NCBI RefSeq assembly: GCF_024323335.1
Contig: NC_066579.1
Coordinates: 4,913,001-4,977,000, forward strand
Origin: Lathyrus oleraceus
Taxonomy: Eukaryota > Streptophyta > Magnoliopsida > Fabales > Fabaceae
Direction: 5' to 3'
DNA: 64,000 nt
Shown here piece after piece: positions 21,175 through 33,303 of this stretch (position 1 is the stretch's first letter; each line of letters starts with the position of its first letter). Made by a program: the position numbers and the translations under genes. The notes below the pieces were generated by a model. It did no database searches, was not told the origin of the DNA, and worked only from the letters and a program-made list of their open reading frames with translations.

Positions 21175-22833
21175 CTAATATTTCTATTCTATGTTAATAT
21201 GAATTTCCTACAATATAGGCTTATATTGCTTTAACTATTTTTCGTTTATTCACAGTATTCAACCTTTAAGGGTTAATTCTTCAACCTCATATGCATTATT
21301 TGTGAATGCTTGCAGGATTCTAAATGGTCTTTTCCAATTATGGGATCACATGCCCAAAGTTCCATCCTTTTTATCCATGGGCAATATGACTTTCTAAACT
21401 AATTCTCCTAACATGAAAGTTTTTTATTTAACCTTCTTATTGTACGCCTTAGCTACTCGTTCTTTTTGTCTCGTTAACACATCTAGAGCAACTAATCTTT
21501 CTTCATCCAAGTCACTTAATTCATCCAGAATTATACCATAATAATACTCAATTGGAATTTCATATTACCTTTAAATATATCTCCAGAGGAAGAACAACAT
21601 CATATTTTTTTCGTCCAAGTCGAAATGGTGTGGAATTCATTGACTCCTTGGGAGAATTTTGATATGCCCAAAGTAGTTAGTTTAAAATTCTATGCCAATT
21701 TCTTGGCATTTGGCCTACGTGTTTCTCAATTAAACCAATCACAATCTTGTTGTCCGCTTCAACCTGGTCATTCGCTTGGACATAATAGGGTGTCGACGTT
21801 AGTAACTAAAACCATGTCTCTAAGGCAAACTCTACTATCTTCCGACTTGTGAACATTGATCCTTGGTCAAGGTAATAGTCTCAAGTATTCAAAATCTATA
21901 TATAATATGATTTCATATGAAACTAATTACTTCTTCTTGGTCTACATTAGGCTAAGGGATGTGTTCTATCCATATAGTTAAATAATCTATCTGCATCAAG
22001 ATGTATATGTGTCCTTTCAACGATGAGGCTTAATTTTGCCTCTTATGTATAAGGCACATCCTATAAAAGTCCATGGCTTAACTATTGAGTGTAACTCACT
22101 TGCAGATACATGTTAGATACCTGAATGCCTTTGGCCTTCCTAACAACCTTTGGCGAAGTCTATACAATCTTTTAGTTTAGTGGGCCCCTAAACCCCTTGT
22201 CTAACCAATAGCCTTCTTGATAAGAGTCACATGATCCTCTATGCACCTCAGAGATTGATAAATACGCTTCATTTTCACCAAGGCACTTAAGAAGAATCCC
22301 CTCATGGGTTTTCTTAAACAACTCATTCCTCATAATCACATAACTTAGGGCTCTAACTTGATCTTTCGATCATTCACTTATGTTGGATTTCCCAAACATT
22401 CGGCAATGGGCTTTCTCCAATCATTATCTGACATTACGTCAACGGCCAAAACTTCAAAGGTTTCAAAATTATCAAAAAAACCCAGAATTTTCTAAGTTTG
22501 ATCTTCGTCTGCCCCCCCCCCCCCCCCCCCCCCCCCCCAAGTTTTGACATTGACGATGTCTCTGAACAACTATCTACTAAGATTAGCTTATCTTTAATTT
22601 TGACCAAATCATCTAATCTCTCCTTAGAGATTTTATAACCTGAAGCAATTTGGGCTAAATCATTTGCCTCTTGATTCTCTAGTTGAGGTATATGGTCTAA
22701 TAGAGACGTGGTCGAAATGTTTCAGTAAGGAGTTGGCAATGGCAAAGTACATCATTAAAGTACCACCAACTCTACAAGACCTCTTATTTCGATGTCTCTT
22801 TCCCTCAAGTCCATTGACAAAGTACATCATCAA
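21175..22833 (-). pseudogene. Tat-type pol relic (integrase to RNase H)
   Basis: It matches the minus-strand pol of the Tat element at about 56340-57945 in order and orientation. For example, the plus strand at 21751-21800 parallels 56900-56950, and the translation near 22660-22760 contains YFAIANSLLKHFDHVSIR, like the second RNase H there. Reading frames are short and broken throughout. A ~75-bp local duplication of an AAAGTACATCAT phrase occurs at 22744 and 22818. It is interrupted by the MITE and ends at the chromovirus LTR. Confidence 0.7.
22512..22538 (+). repeat. Homopolymer C tract (27 nt)
   Basis: An uninterrupted run of C inside the Tat pol relic. The intact Tat element has only a short C run near the equivalent place (about 57593). 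It may be a true expansion or a sequencing artefact. Confidence 0.85.
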
Positions 22834-23894
22834 TGATTTTTCCAATTTTGAATTTTTTCCAAAAAGTGATGTTTTTTGTAAAATAATAAAATATTAGAGC
22901 TTATTTATAATTGGGAAAAATTACAAATTAATTGACTCAGAAAAAGGTTTTAGGGAAACAAAACAGAGGTTTCAAAATCACGCATTTGGGAAATCAAACG
23001 ACCCCAACAGAGTCGTTTAAAATTCTAGGGGGGAAATCCCAAACTCAACAGAAATCAAATCAAAATCAAGCAACTCATATACAATCATATCATCATTGAT
23101 ACAAGATTATAGCATATAAAGAATAGCTTATAGAGACCTTATGGAATTTATCTCGAATCTTTTATTAGGGTCTCAGAGTAAACACGTATCAAACATTCTC
23201 AACCGATCACAAGAAAAAAGGGGAAATTACAGAAAATCATTTTACCCTACGATGCTGATAGGAGGGTAAGGAACCCTCACTATCATGCATGCCTAAAATA
23301 ACCCATCATTAGATAATCCTCTACCTTAGATTTGCAACAAGGATGATGACTTTTCTCTTCAATCCTATATCCTCTTCCCCAACATTCCCTCTGTTCCTTT
23401 TACCTCTTTTCACGTATTGTCACAAAAAATTTCTAACCTAGTTTCTACTCACCTTTAGAATTTATATGGACCTTATTTCTCAAAATTACTCTTTTTGCCC
23501 ATTTATTCGTCACTTTTCTCCTTTCACCTCACACTCTCCTCTAATTACACAAGTCGTCCATTATCTTACTATTCAATTAAATTATTATTTAAATTATATA
23601 AATATTTAAATTAAATAAACATTTAAATTAAATAAATATTCAACTTAAATATTTATTTAATCAGGATTATATAACTTTTATTACTCTATCTTATTACCAA
23701 ATATTTAATATGCTTAATTATCTGTAATAATCTCAATAATATTATTTTACCAGCTCTCATATCTCCTAACCCCGGTAATTATTAAATTACTAAAGTACGT
23801 ACCCCTACATTTCGAAAATATCAAAATTCACATATAATGAATTAATCACACGAACAAACAATAAATTGCTCTAATTATAAGTTGGGGTGTTATA
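22834..23894 (-). mobile_element. 3' LTR of a chromovirus-like Ty3/gypsy element
   Basis: On the minus strand it opens TATAACACCCCAAC (TGTAAC in the second copy) directly after the polypurine tract TTTTAAGTGTGGGAGAGT, and ends GGAAAAATCA. It is 1061 bp and matches 42768-43839 at what looks like about 80-85% identity by eye. Confidence 0.8.
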
Positions 23895-24370
23895 ACTCTC
23901 CCACACTTAAAAGAATTTTCGCCCTCAAAAGTTACCTAGAGAAAACAAATTCGTATAAGATTCTCTCATCCGACTCTCCAGCATGTCCTCCCCATACCAA
24001 CTTCACTAAAACAATCTCCTTCACTCTGAGTTTCTTCACTTCTCAATCCTCAATCCTTACGGGAAATGCTTCCACAGTCATATTCTCTCTCACTTGCACA
24101 TCGTCCATCTGGACAACATGCGACATATCAGGAATATACTTCAAAAGCTGAGACCCATGGAAAATATCATGCAAATTCGAAAGAAACGGTGTCAAGGCCA
24201 CCCTATAAGCAACAACTCAAATCCTCTGGGAAATCTGATAGGGACCAATAAAATGAGGAGTAACTTTCTTAGACTTCAAAGCCCATCCAACACCAGTCAC
24301 ATGTGTAACTCTCAGTAACACATGAACACCTTCTCGGAATTCAAGAGCATTCCTTTGCTTATCATGATAG
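23895..24370 (-). pseudogene. Chromovirus integrase C-terminus and chromodomain region (partial)
   Basis: Minus-strand translation gives ALEFREGVHVLLRVT and KKVTPHFIGPYQISQR, the usual end of Tekay/Del-like integrase. It continues with SNLHDIFHGSQLLKYIPD and a chromodomain-like tail (REVKKLRVKEIVLVKLVW), with occasional stops. Chromodomains steer insertion toward modified histones in this group. The N-terminal rest of pol is cut off by the Tat LTR inserted at 24371. Confidence 0.75.
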
Positions 24371-25008
24371 TGTTGGCTGACAAATTTTGGCCAAAGAATG
24401 CAAACCCACTCGACTAGGAAGCCCGTCGGAATATAAGGTCGACAAGGAGTTGGACAATCCATGGGTCGACACCAAGAGTTCCGGTCGAATTCGAAGGGTA
24501 TCTCCATGGTGAGGGATGATCGTGGGTGGCAAAAAACGTGGGCAGTTATCTACGTACATGGGAGAAGTGGGCCGACTTGTGTCATCTCAAGATAGGTTCA
24601 TAACCCTCCGACGATTACTTTTTATTAGTATTTAAGCAAGTGTTAGGGATCATTTGTTTGGTGGAATTTTTAGCATTTGCAGTAGGAGTACACTTGGAGT
24701 ACCAAAGCGTTTACGAGAAAAGAGTCATCTCTCTACAAAAAATGTACCTTTGCCTCCATTTATATTCATCAGTCATTTAAACTTACCAAATTATCTCTAC
24801 TTTATTGCTTTACTTTCACTATATTTTTGCTTGTCATTGCTTTTTACTACATTTATAACTTACCAAGAGTTACATTTACTCCCTTTGAACATTTCGAAGA
24901 CATTGCCCATTAAAACATCATACACTCAAACACTAAGTCCAGGACTTTGTAGCCGGTCCTGCAAGTAATCCTCTCATAGGAAGGCTAGAGATTGTTAGCA
25001 AAGAAACA
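24371..25008 (+). mobile_element. 5' LTR of a Tat-type Ty3/gypsy element
   Basis: It opens TGTTGGCTGACAA and ends AAAGAAACA (TGTT/AACA-like ends), 638 bp. Three bases later a primer-site-like CGGCACACTTGGTGGGAC (25012-25029) parallels TGGCACGCCCAGTGGGAC of the Tat element at the right end of the window. It is inserted into the chromovirus pol. Confidence 0.72.
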
Positions 25009-25053
25009 AATCGGCACACTTGGTGGGACTTCGACAGTGTTAGGTGTATGTGA

Positions 25054-26393
25054 TTGCGCAGTGGAAATATGATGTCTCCTCGACCACACGAAAAAACGTC
25101 TTCGGCGGGAGACACTGCGACGTCCCATGCGGCCGATGTCAACTCTAGTGTGGCATCGACGGTTTCGATAGTGTTTGTAGGTCCAATTCTGACACCGTGT
25201 CAGCCACAGATACCAACACCAACAACAATGGAAACTTTTGGGCAATTAATGCCCAGTTTTACGGTCCCCATACACAGGACGTTGGGAATGTCGACTGAGT
25301 TTATGGAAAGTATGCATAACCTCCGTTTGACTTACAGCCAAACATCATCATCACCATTCCCTCATTACCAGGGGTTAGGACCTTTGGCAACCCCATTCGG
25401 TCGACCCTCAGGTTTTGGACTGACGTCCCAGTCGGTCCCAACTTTTATGTCAAGTTCTGTCGTTGTTATGAGACAGCAGATGGACGAGAGTAACCATGAA
25501 ATGGTACATATGCTAACTCAGCAAATGGGTACCATCTTGATGCCTTTGATCCAAGATTTGACGCAAAGTGACTAGTAATTGGCAACTCAAATGAAAAGGA
25601 TATGGGATTTTTTTGGGGCCCCAAGGGCTCCGGCCCGTCGGAATCCTACACCTCCTCCTCGAACAGAAACCCCGGTCCGACAAGAGGAAATGACGGACGA
25701 TACTGTCGAACAAGAATATCAGGAATTCGAACAGACCCCAAGGGTGGCATGAAGGGCCCCCTGTGGTAATGGTTAAACTAAATCAGGATCCCGACCAGGT
25801 GGTCAGACAAATTCGATATGAGGCAACCGTTGGAGAACAAAACCTAGAGGATATCATCGAACGGATCATAGTATAAAACAGAACAAGCTCATGCTTGCAG
25901 CGGCCGACTTACTCTTCACCCTTTCCAGATTTTGTCTTACAGACAGAACTGCCTAGGGGATGGAAAGTTCCGAAATTTACCAAGTTCGATGGTGACACTG
26001 AGGAGTCCACTGTTGAACACGTGGCCAGGTATCAGGCTGAGGTCGGTGACATAGCGAATGATGAAGATTTGAAGTTAAAATACTTCCCAAGTTCTCTTAC
26101 GAAAAATGCGTTTACGTGGTTCACAATGCTACCTCCACAATCGATCCAAACATGGACACAATTGGAGAGACTGTTCCATGAACAATTTTACATGGGGCAG
26201 TCAAAGATTAGCCTCAAAGAACTATCTAGCATTAAACAAAAAGTTACTGAGTTAGTTGATCAATACCTAAATAGGTTTAGACTGTTGAAAGCACGATGCT
26301 TTACTCAAGTCCCTGAGCATGAGTTTGTCGAGATAGCTGTCGGGGGTTTAGATTATTCTATAAGGAAAAAGTTGGATACTCAGTATCTTAGAG
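25054..26393 (+). pseudogene. gag: Tat-type gag (broken, truncated by SIRE insertion)
   Basis: The first frame (25054-25575) includes SSVVVMRQQMDESNHEM and ends in a stop at 25573-25575. The second (25895-26393) carries the retrotransposon gag core with GWKVPKFTKFDGDTEES, WTQLERLFHEQFY and GLDYSIRKKLDTQYLR. Both align with the gag at 63354-61597. Just after the last phrase the coding sequence is cut by the LTR of the SIRE element at 26394. The rest of this Tat copy is not found in the window. Confidence 0.82.
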
Positions 26394-27368
26394 TGTTGGT
26401 TCTATGAATTGGCATCAATTTTGGTAAAACTTAGTGTTATCACAAGATGTCACGTTTGTAGTCTTGACATGTGATATCAGCCTTCTGCAGGTTGTTTGAT
26501 ATGGTTGTGTAGGATTTATTCAAGATGTCAGACCCGATGTCACGACATGTGCATACAGAACATTCAGTCTGAATGTTATGTATTTTGTTGTTGCACTTTT
26601 CATGCAAGTCTTTGTGTGCTTATGTGGAAATTGCATGCATTATTCAAGGAGTTATTCTATTTAAAGCCAGAATATTCTGTTTCCCGAAAAGGAATGATTC
26701 GCTGCTATTTCTTAGGGAATATGTAATAAATAGAATTAGGGTTTCATGCTGCCCAGGCCCATTTAGAAAGCTTCTATTTAAAGACTATAAAAACCATGTT
26801 TTATATATAGAAAAGACGAACGGTGAAGTGAGTGAGTATTAGGGTTTTAGTCTTGTGTGCGTTTGTGAATTGTGAGCCATTCATCCATCTTGTTGATGTG
26901 TGAATTGGACTGAGTTTTTGAGTTGTAATTTGTACACTCTAAGCTTTGAAGTACGAGTGTATTTGTTTACTTGATTGAAGCTTTTAAGCAAGATCAAGTG
27001 TGTGTCCTTGAAGTGTGTCTTCTTCTTTTTTGTATTTGTTCTAGTATTACTACTGTGATTGAGGGGGAGTGAGTAGGGTCTCATGTCTAAGAGTTCTTAG
27101 ATAGAAATCACACGGGTAGAGATTAGGTGAAAAGACTGTAACTTGAAGTTGTTTGCCGAGAGTCTTTGAACTAATTCTGTTTAGTGGATTTCCTTCCTGG
27201 CTTGGTAGCCCCCAGACGTAGGTGTGTTTGCACCGAACTGGGTTAACAATTGCTTGTGTCATTTTTCAATTGTTTCCTGGTTTTTATTTTGTTCATATTT
27301 CACTTGTTGTTCAGATATTAGTGTCGTGAAATTACCTTCGACATATCATATCTGATACTAGAATTTCA
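26394..27368 (+). mobile_element. 5' LTR of SIRE-type copia element (plus strand)
   Basis: It opens TGTTGGTTCTATG and ends GAATTTCA, 975 bp. A TATA-like CTATAAAAACC lies at about 26785-26795. The TTGGTATCAAAGC primer site follows. It interrupts Tat gag; TAGAG (26389-26393) would be the target duplication, but no 3' LTR of this element remains in the window. Confidence 0.88.
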
Positions 27369-27370
27369 AT

Positions 27371-27382
27371 TGGTATCAAAGC
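27371..27382 (+). other. Primer-binding site (initiator tRNA-Met type, one change)
   Basis: TGGTATCAAAGC, differing by one base from the plant copia consensus TGGTATCAGAGC, sits 2 nt after the LTR end. Confidence 0.8.
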
Positions 27383-27435
27383 ATGCATCCTGCTCTGGTT
27401 CTGGGTGAGATCTTGGGATGTTACTTTCTGGTACT

Positions 27436-29010
27436 ATGGACAGAGACAGAGGATCTGTAAACAGACCACCAATTCTGGATGGATCTAACTATGATTACTG
27501 TAAACCTCGGATGGTAGCCTTCTTGAAATCTTTGGACAATAAGACTTGGAAAGTTGTTCTACCAGGTTGGGAACATCCTTACATTACTAAGGATGAAGAG
27601 GTTACAACTGATAAGAATCCTTAGGAAGAATGGACCAAGGAGGAGGATGAACTAGCTCTTGGAAACTATAAAGCATTGAATGCTATATTCAATGGGATAT
27701 ATAAGAGCATCTTCAGACTGGTGAACAATTGTGAGGTGGCTAAAGATGCTTGGGATATTCTCAAAACCACTCATGAAGGTACCTCTAGAGTGAAGATGTC
27801 TAGATTGCAACTGCCTACTACCAAGTTTGAAAATTTGAGGATGAAAGAAGATGAGAGTATTCATGATTTCCATACGAATATTCTTGAGATTGCTAATTCC
27901 TCAGGTGCCCTGGGTAAGAAGATGTTAGATGAAAAGCTTGTAAGGAAAATTCTTAGGTCACTTCCCAAAAGATTTTCCATCAAAGTGACAACCATAGAAG
28001 AATCTCAAGATATCTGCAAGATGAGAGTGGATGAGCTAATTGGATCCCTCCAAACATTCGAGTTGGAATGAGTGATGTATCTGAAAAGAAAGTCAAAATC
28101 ATAGCCTTTGTGTCCAACACTGAAGATAAAACGGAAGAAAGTAGTTAGGATACTGATGAAGGTATGTCAAATGACTTAGTGTTACTTGGAAGATAATTCA
28201 ACAAAATCCTGAAGAGGATGGATGTGAGGTCAAACTCTAATGTCAAGAACAACTCATTTGACATCAGTATGTCCAATGATGCTGGAAGAAGAATAAGATC
28301 TGAAGAAAAGTCCAAACAAGGAAAAGGAATTCAGTGCCATGAATGTGAAGGGTATGGTCACATTAGAGCTGAGTGTGGGACCTATCTCAAGAAACAGAAG
28401 AAGAGTCTTGCTACTACTTGGTCTGATGATGACTCTGAAAGTGAAACAGAAGGAGAATCTGCCAATCTTATGATGGCCTTGACTGGGAGATGTGATCCTG
28501 ATGAAGATTCCAGTGATGATGAATTAACCTTTGATGAATTAGCTACTTCTTACAGGAAGTTGTGTTTCAGAAGTGAAGAAGTGTGTCAACAAGTGGAGAA
28601 TCAGAAGAAACTGATAACCCAACTAGAGGATGAGAAGACAGAACACTTAGAAACCATTTCTAATTTGAAGGTTGAAGCCTTGTTCCTGAATTCCAAACTG
28701 GATGAGATGACTAAGTCTGTCAGAATGCTAAATAGTGGATCTGACACCTTAGACAAAATCCTACAGGCTTGAAAGATGGCAGGAGACATGACTGGCCTTG
28801 GGTTCAATGAATCTTCTCCTGATTGTAGTCCCTCTGATAGCAAACCAAAGATGTCACATCAGGTGTCTCAACATCACAAGGGAAGACAACATACGCACTC
28901 AAAAGGAAAATACCAAAGATGGAGATGTCATTACTGTGGAAAATTTGGTCACATAAAACCATTCTACTTTAGGCTGTATGGTTATCCCAGTCCTACTCAT
29001 CAACCTAGAC
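27436..29010 (+). pseudogene. gag: Gag, SIRE-type copia (stops and a frameshift)
   Basis: It starts at ATG 27436 (MDRDRGSVNRPPILDGSN). The UBN2-type gag domain spans about 27460-28065. A TAG at 27622-27624 and a frameshift near 28068 break it. The frame resumes to a coiled-coil segment (about 28550-28770) with two knuckles: CHECEGYGHIRAEC and CHYCGKFGHIKPF, the second lacking its last Cys. A TGA at 28770-28772 replaces a codon read through in the minus-strand relative. Gag would form the particle. Confidence 0.85.
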
Positions 29011-29400
29011 CCAAATAACACATCTCTTCTAACAGAAAATAGTGGGTTCCTAAGGTTGGTGCTACTAACTTGATAGCTCACACTTCCTTCAGAGTCTCAG
29101 CCAAAGAAGATTAGTACTTTGATAGTGGATGCTCCAGACACATGACTGGAAGCAAAAATTTGTTGGTTGACCTCCAATCTCATGTCACCAGCTATGTAAC
29201 TTTTGGTGATGGAGCAAAGGGTGAAATCAAGGGGATTGGAAAGCTAAACGGCTCGGGAGTTCCTAACCTTGATAATGTGTTTCTTTTTAAAGGATTGACT
29301 GCAAACCCGATCAGCATCAGTCAACTATGTGATCAAGGTCTCAATGTGAACTTCACAAAAACTGAATGCTTAGTTACTAATGCAAAAAATTAAGTGATCA
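29011..29400 (+). pseudogene. pro: Aspartic protease, SIRE-type
   Basis: The active-site phrase YFDSGCSRHMTG and the flap-like VTFGDGAKGEIKG are visible, followed by LISISQLCDQG-like sequence. Stops around 29040, 29112 and 29391 break the frame, which otherwise stays in phase with gag. Confidence 0.78.
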
Positions 29401-30503
29401 TGAGAGGAGTAAGATCTAAGGACAACTGCTACATGTGGATTCCTCAAGAAACTAGCTATTCATCAATATGTGCTCTAGCTAAAGAAGAAGAAGTGAAACT
29501 ATGGCATTAAAAACTGGGTCATCTGCATCTTAAAGGGATGAAGAGGATCATATCTGTTGAAGTTGTCAGAGGAATCCCAAAATTAAAGATTGAAGAAGGA
29601 AGAGTATATGGTGAATGTCAGATTGGAAAGCAGACAAAGATACCACATCAGAAGATCAAACATGACACCACATCTAAAGTGCTGGTACTTCTCCACATGG
29701 ACTTGATGGGGCCTATGCAGGTGGAAAGTCTTAGTGGAAAAAGGTATGCTTATGTTGTGGTGGATGACTTCTCCAGATATACCTGGGTGAATTTTATAAG
29801 GGAAAAATATGATGTGTTTGATGTGTTCAAAGACCTTTGCCAAAGACTTCAAAGAGAAAGAGAGAGTCATGTTATCAGAATCAGAAGTGATCATGGGAAA
29901 GAATTTGAAAATAGTAAATTTGTTGATTTCTGTTCATCTGAAGGGATTGGACTTGAGTTCTCTTCTCCCATTACCCCTCAGCAAAATGGTTTGGTGGAAA
30001 GGAAAAATAGAACTCTCCAAGAATCTGCTAGAGCTATGATTCATGCTAAGAAGTTGCCTTACTACTTTTGGGCTAAAGCTATGAACACTGCTTGTTATGT
30101 TCACAACAGAGTAACCTTGAGAAAAGGGACCTCAACCACTTCATATGAAGTCTGGATGGGAAGAAGGCCTACTGTCAAATACTTCCATGTATTTTTTAGT
30201 AAATGATATATCCTGGTTGATTGTGAACAAAGAAGGAAAATGGACCCCAAGAGTGATGAAGGAATATTTTTGGGCTATTCAACAAATAGTAGAGCCTTTA
30301 GAGTCTTTAATTCCAGAACTAAAGTTATGATGGAATTTATCAATGTTGTTGTTGGTGATCAAGAGACTGATGTCACAGATGATGTTGAAACACTTCTGAA
30401 TGATGCCCCAGCTGAACCTTCTAATAAAAGTAGTGAGAGTGAGTCCACTCAGGCTGAACCTGAAGCTGATCAAGTAAACAAGGGACCCTCTATCAGAATT
30501 TAG
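29401..30503 (+). pseudogene. pol: GAG-pre-integrase and integrase, copia SIRE-type
   Basis: The His/Cys finger is recognisable with LGHLHLKGM and YGECQIGKQ. The catalytic core shows LLHMDLMGPMQ, IRSDHGKEFEN and TPQQNGLVERKNRT for D, D and E, then WAKAMNTACYVHNRV. A TGA at about 30204 interrupts it, and the copia integrase tail DPKSDEGIFLGYS follows in the same frame, ending at 30501-30503. Confidence 0.85.
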
Positions 30504-31560
30504 AAGGATCATCCTAAAGATCTCATTATAGGAGATCTAAATAAAGGAGTCACCACTAGATCAAGGGAAGTGATCTCACATGCCTGTTTTGTGTCAAAGA
30601 TTGAGCCTAAGAATGTTCAAGAAGCTTTAACTGATGAATTTTGGATCAATGCCATGCAGGAAGAGTTAGGGCAATTCAAGAGAAATGAAGTATGGGATTT
30701 GGTTCCAAGACCTGAAGGAATAAATGTTATTGGAACAAAGTGGGTATACAAGAATAAATCTGATGAAAAAGGTGTGGTTACTAAGAATATAGCAAGGTTA
30801 GTAGCTCAAGGATACACTCAAGTTGAAGGAGTTGACTTTGATGAAACATTTACACCTGTAGCTCGCCTGTAGTCCATTAGATTATTGCTATGAGTGGCAT
30901 GTATTTTGAAGTTTAAACTGTTCCAAGTGGATGTGAAAGTGCCTTCTTAAATGGCTACTTGAATGAGGAAGTATATGTTGAACAATCAAAGGGATTCACA
31001 AATCCAAATCTTCCAAAGCATGTGTATAAGTTGAGGAAAGCTCTTTATGGGTTGAAACAAGATCCTAGAGCTTGGTATTAGAGACTCACAGTGTTTCTCA
31101 TTGACAATGGATACAGAAAAGGAGGAATTGATAAGACTTTATTTGTCAAAGATGAAGGAGGAAAGCTTATGATTGATTAGATCTATATGGATGATATTGT
31201 GTTTGGTGGGATGTCAAGTAAGATGGTTCAACATTTTTTTGAACAAATGCAGTCTGAATTTGAGATGAGTCTTGTTGGAGAACTAACTTATTTTCTTGGT
31301 TTGCAAGTCAAGCAGATGGAAGATTCTATCTTTCTATCTCAAAGTAAATATGCTAAGAATATAGTTAAGAAGTTTGGCATGGAGAATGCAAGCCACAAGA
31401 GGACACCTGCTCCTACTCATCTGAAGTTGTCTAAATATGAAAATGGTGTTAGTGTGGATCAAAGTCTCTACAGAAGCATGATGGGGAGTCTGATATATCT
31501 TACAGTAAGCAGACCTGACATTGCTTTTGCTGTAGGTGTATGTGCTAGATATCAAGCTAA
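30504..31560 (+). pseudogene. pol: Reverse transcriptase, copia SIRE-type
   Basis: It begins with EALTDEFWINAMQEEL and GTKWVYKNKSDEKG, loses frame around 30872-31186 (TAG 30870-30872 and further stops), and resumes in another frame with the catalytic YMDDIVFG at about 31187, EFEMSLVGELTYFLGLQ and RSMMGSLIYLTVSRPDI. Domain order integrase before RT confirms the Ty1/copia class. Confidence 0.87.
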
Positions 31561-31894
31561 ACCAAAGGTGAGCCATATAAACCAAGTGAAATGGATCCTG
31601 AAATATGTCAATGGCACTTGTGACTATTGGATGCTATATACTCATGGATCTGATTCTGTGCCGTCTTGCTATTGTGATGATGATTGGGCTGGAAGTGCTG
31701 ATGATAGGAAAAGCACATCAGGAGGATGTTTCTTCTTGGGGAATAATCTAATATCATGGTTTAGTAAGAAGCAAAATTGTGTTTCTCTGTCTACTATTGA
31801 AGCTAAATACATAGCAGCTGGAAGTAGTTGTTCTCAACTGGTGTGGATGAAACAAATGCTAACTGAATACAATGTTACACAAGATGTCATGACA
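31561..31894 (+). pseudogene. pol: RNase H, copia SIRE-type, truncated
   Basis: The frame gives [38 protein letters not shown] and [12 protein letters not shown], then stops matching RNase H at about 31894, where it is joined to antisense integrase sequence of a different copia element. The remaining RNase H end, 3' region and 3' LTR are missing. The distal part of this domain is the beginning of the tandem array. Confidence 0.85.
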
Positions 31895-33303
31895 TGGAAT
31901 TCTTTGAAATTTTCCAACACTTGGTCTTTAGTCACCAAGGCATAAACCCATAGTTTCCGCAATCATAAATGAAGGCAAAAAAATAAAGTGCACCACTAAA
32001 GGATTTTACCTTTAATGGACCACAAACATCATAATGTACAAATTGAAGCAACTTTGACTTCCTTGAGGGAGGATGCCTCTTGAAATATACTCTAGTATGT
32101 TTACCATCCATACAATGAGAACACTTCTCTAAATCTACAATCTTTAATCCAGGAAGATCATCCTTTTTGGCCAAAGCAGTAATCCCCTTTTCACTAATAT
32201 GACTAAGTGTTCGGTGCTACAAAGATGCTTCCATGTCAATAGCATTCACATTGTCCCTAGCAGCCAAAGCTTTTGTCCAATACAGTTTAGAAATCATTTC
32301 ACTCTAGCTACAACCAAGTTACCTTTGTTGAGTTTTCAATTTCCAGAACCAAAATGATTATCATAACCACAATCATCTAGCATATGCATAAAGATCAAAT
32401 TAAAGTGGACATCTGGAGCATGTTTGACACCACCAAGCAACAATTGCATTCCCATGTTTTTTTGAAATCTTGGTATCCGTCCTTGTGGCCGACTAATCCA
32501 AGAAGACTAATCCTACCGTCCACTAGCGGGGGTAGCGTTTAAAGCCAGAGAAAAGCTCTGTATGAACTGGCCCAACACAAGGATTGATTGCTCCTAGCAA
32601 GATTCGAACTTGAGGCCTTTATAGAAGCACACTCTTAAGACCAAGCCTCCACAACTAGGCCAACCCTTAGGGTTGATTGGATTCCCATGTTGGCTTGCAA
32701 GAAAACATCACCAACACCAATTACCATAGATACACCATCATTACCCATCTTTAACACTCCAAAATCACCAGAAGTATAAGATGTGAAGAAATCATTCCTT
32801 GGTGTAACATGAAATGTAGCACCACTATCAACTATCCATTTTCTCTCGTCCGATACAAGATTAACAAACTCATGATCGCGGAGAATCAAAAGATCATCAC
32901 TAGTAGCAGTAGAAACACAATCATCATCATGATCTTCATGGTCTTTTTGTTTAGAATTACCCTTCTTTCCTTCGTTATCTCTTTTTTCCACTGATAGAAA
33001 TACTTATGTGTGTGTCATGTTTTATGACAATAATGACACTCCAGATTCTTGTATCGCGGCTTGGACTAGCTTTTGTTATTCTCTCTACCACCATTCGGTT
33101 CCTTTTTATGACTTCTCCTCCTATTTTCAGTGACAAGTACCTCGGGTTGAGATGAAGAACCTTGTGCCTTCCTTCTCATCTCATCATTAAGAATGCCACC
33201 CTTAGTCGTTTATAAAGAAACAACACCCCTAAGAGTAGAAGTTGTGATAGAAACCTGAAACACATCCCAAGACTCAAGTAAACATAGAAATAGAAATAGA
33301 TGC
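31681..33303. repeat. Array unit 1
   Basis: Contains RNase H piece (+) to about 31894, then antisense integrase start, pre-integrase finger HCMDGKHTRVYF, SINE (32459-32675) and protease/gag frame (32991-32635, WIVDSGATFHVTP). It has DDDWAG at its left edge where later units have the GATGCTGATTGG form. It shares the His of GKHTRVYF and the Asp of DHDDDCVS with unit 6 only. Confidence 0.93.
32459..32675 (-). mobile_element. tRNA-derived SINE, copy in unit 1
   Basis: A 217-bp insertion in the copia protease region, flanked by 16-bp direct repeats ATTGCATTCCCATGTT (32443-32458) and ATTGGATTCCCATGTT (32676-32691, one mismatch). On the minus strand it starts with GGTTGGCCTAGTTGTGGAGG (A-box-like), has AGTTCGAATCTTG (B-box-like), and ends in a short A run. 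These are the marks of an RNA polymerase III SINE moved by LINE machinery. Confidence 0.85.

Noticed and set aside
32600..32675. tRNA gene on the minus strand
   Set aside because: A- and B-box-like motifs are present but no cloverleaf with anticodon arm; the flanking 16-bp duplications and A tail fit a SINE.
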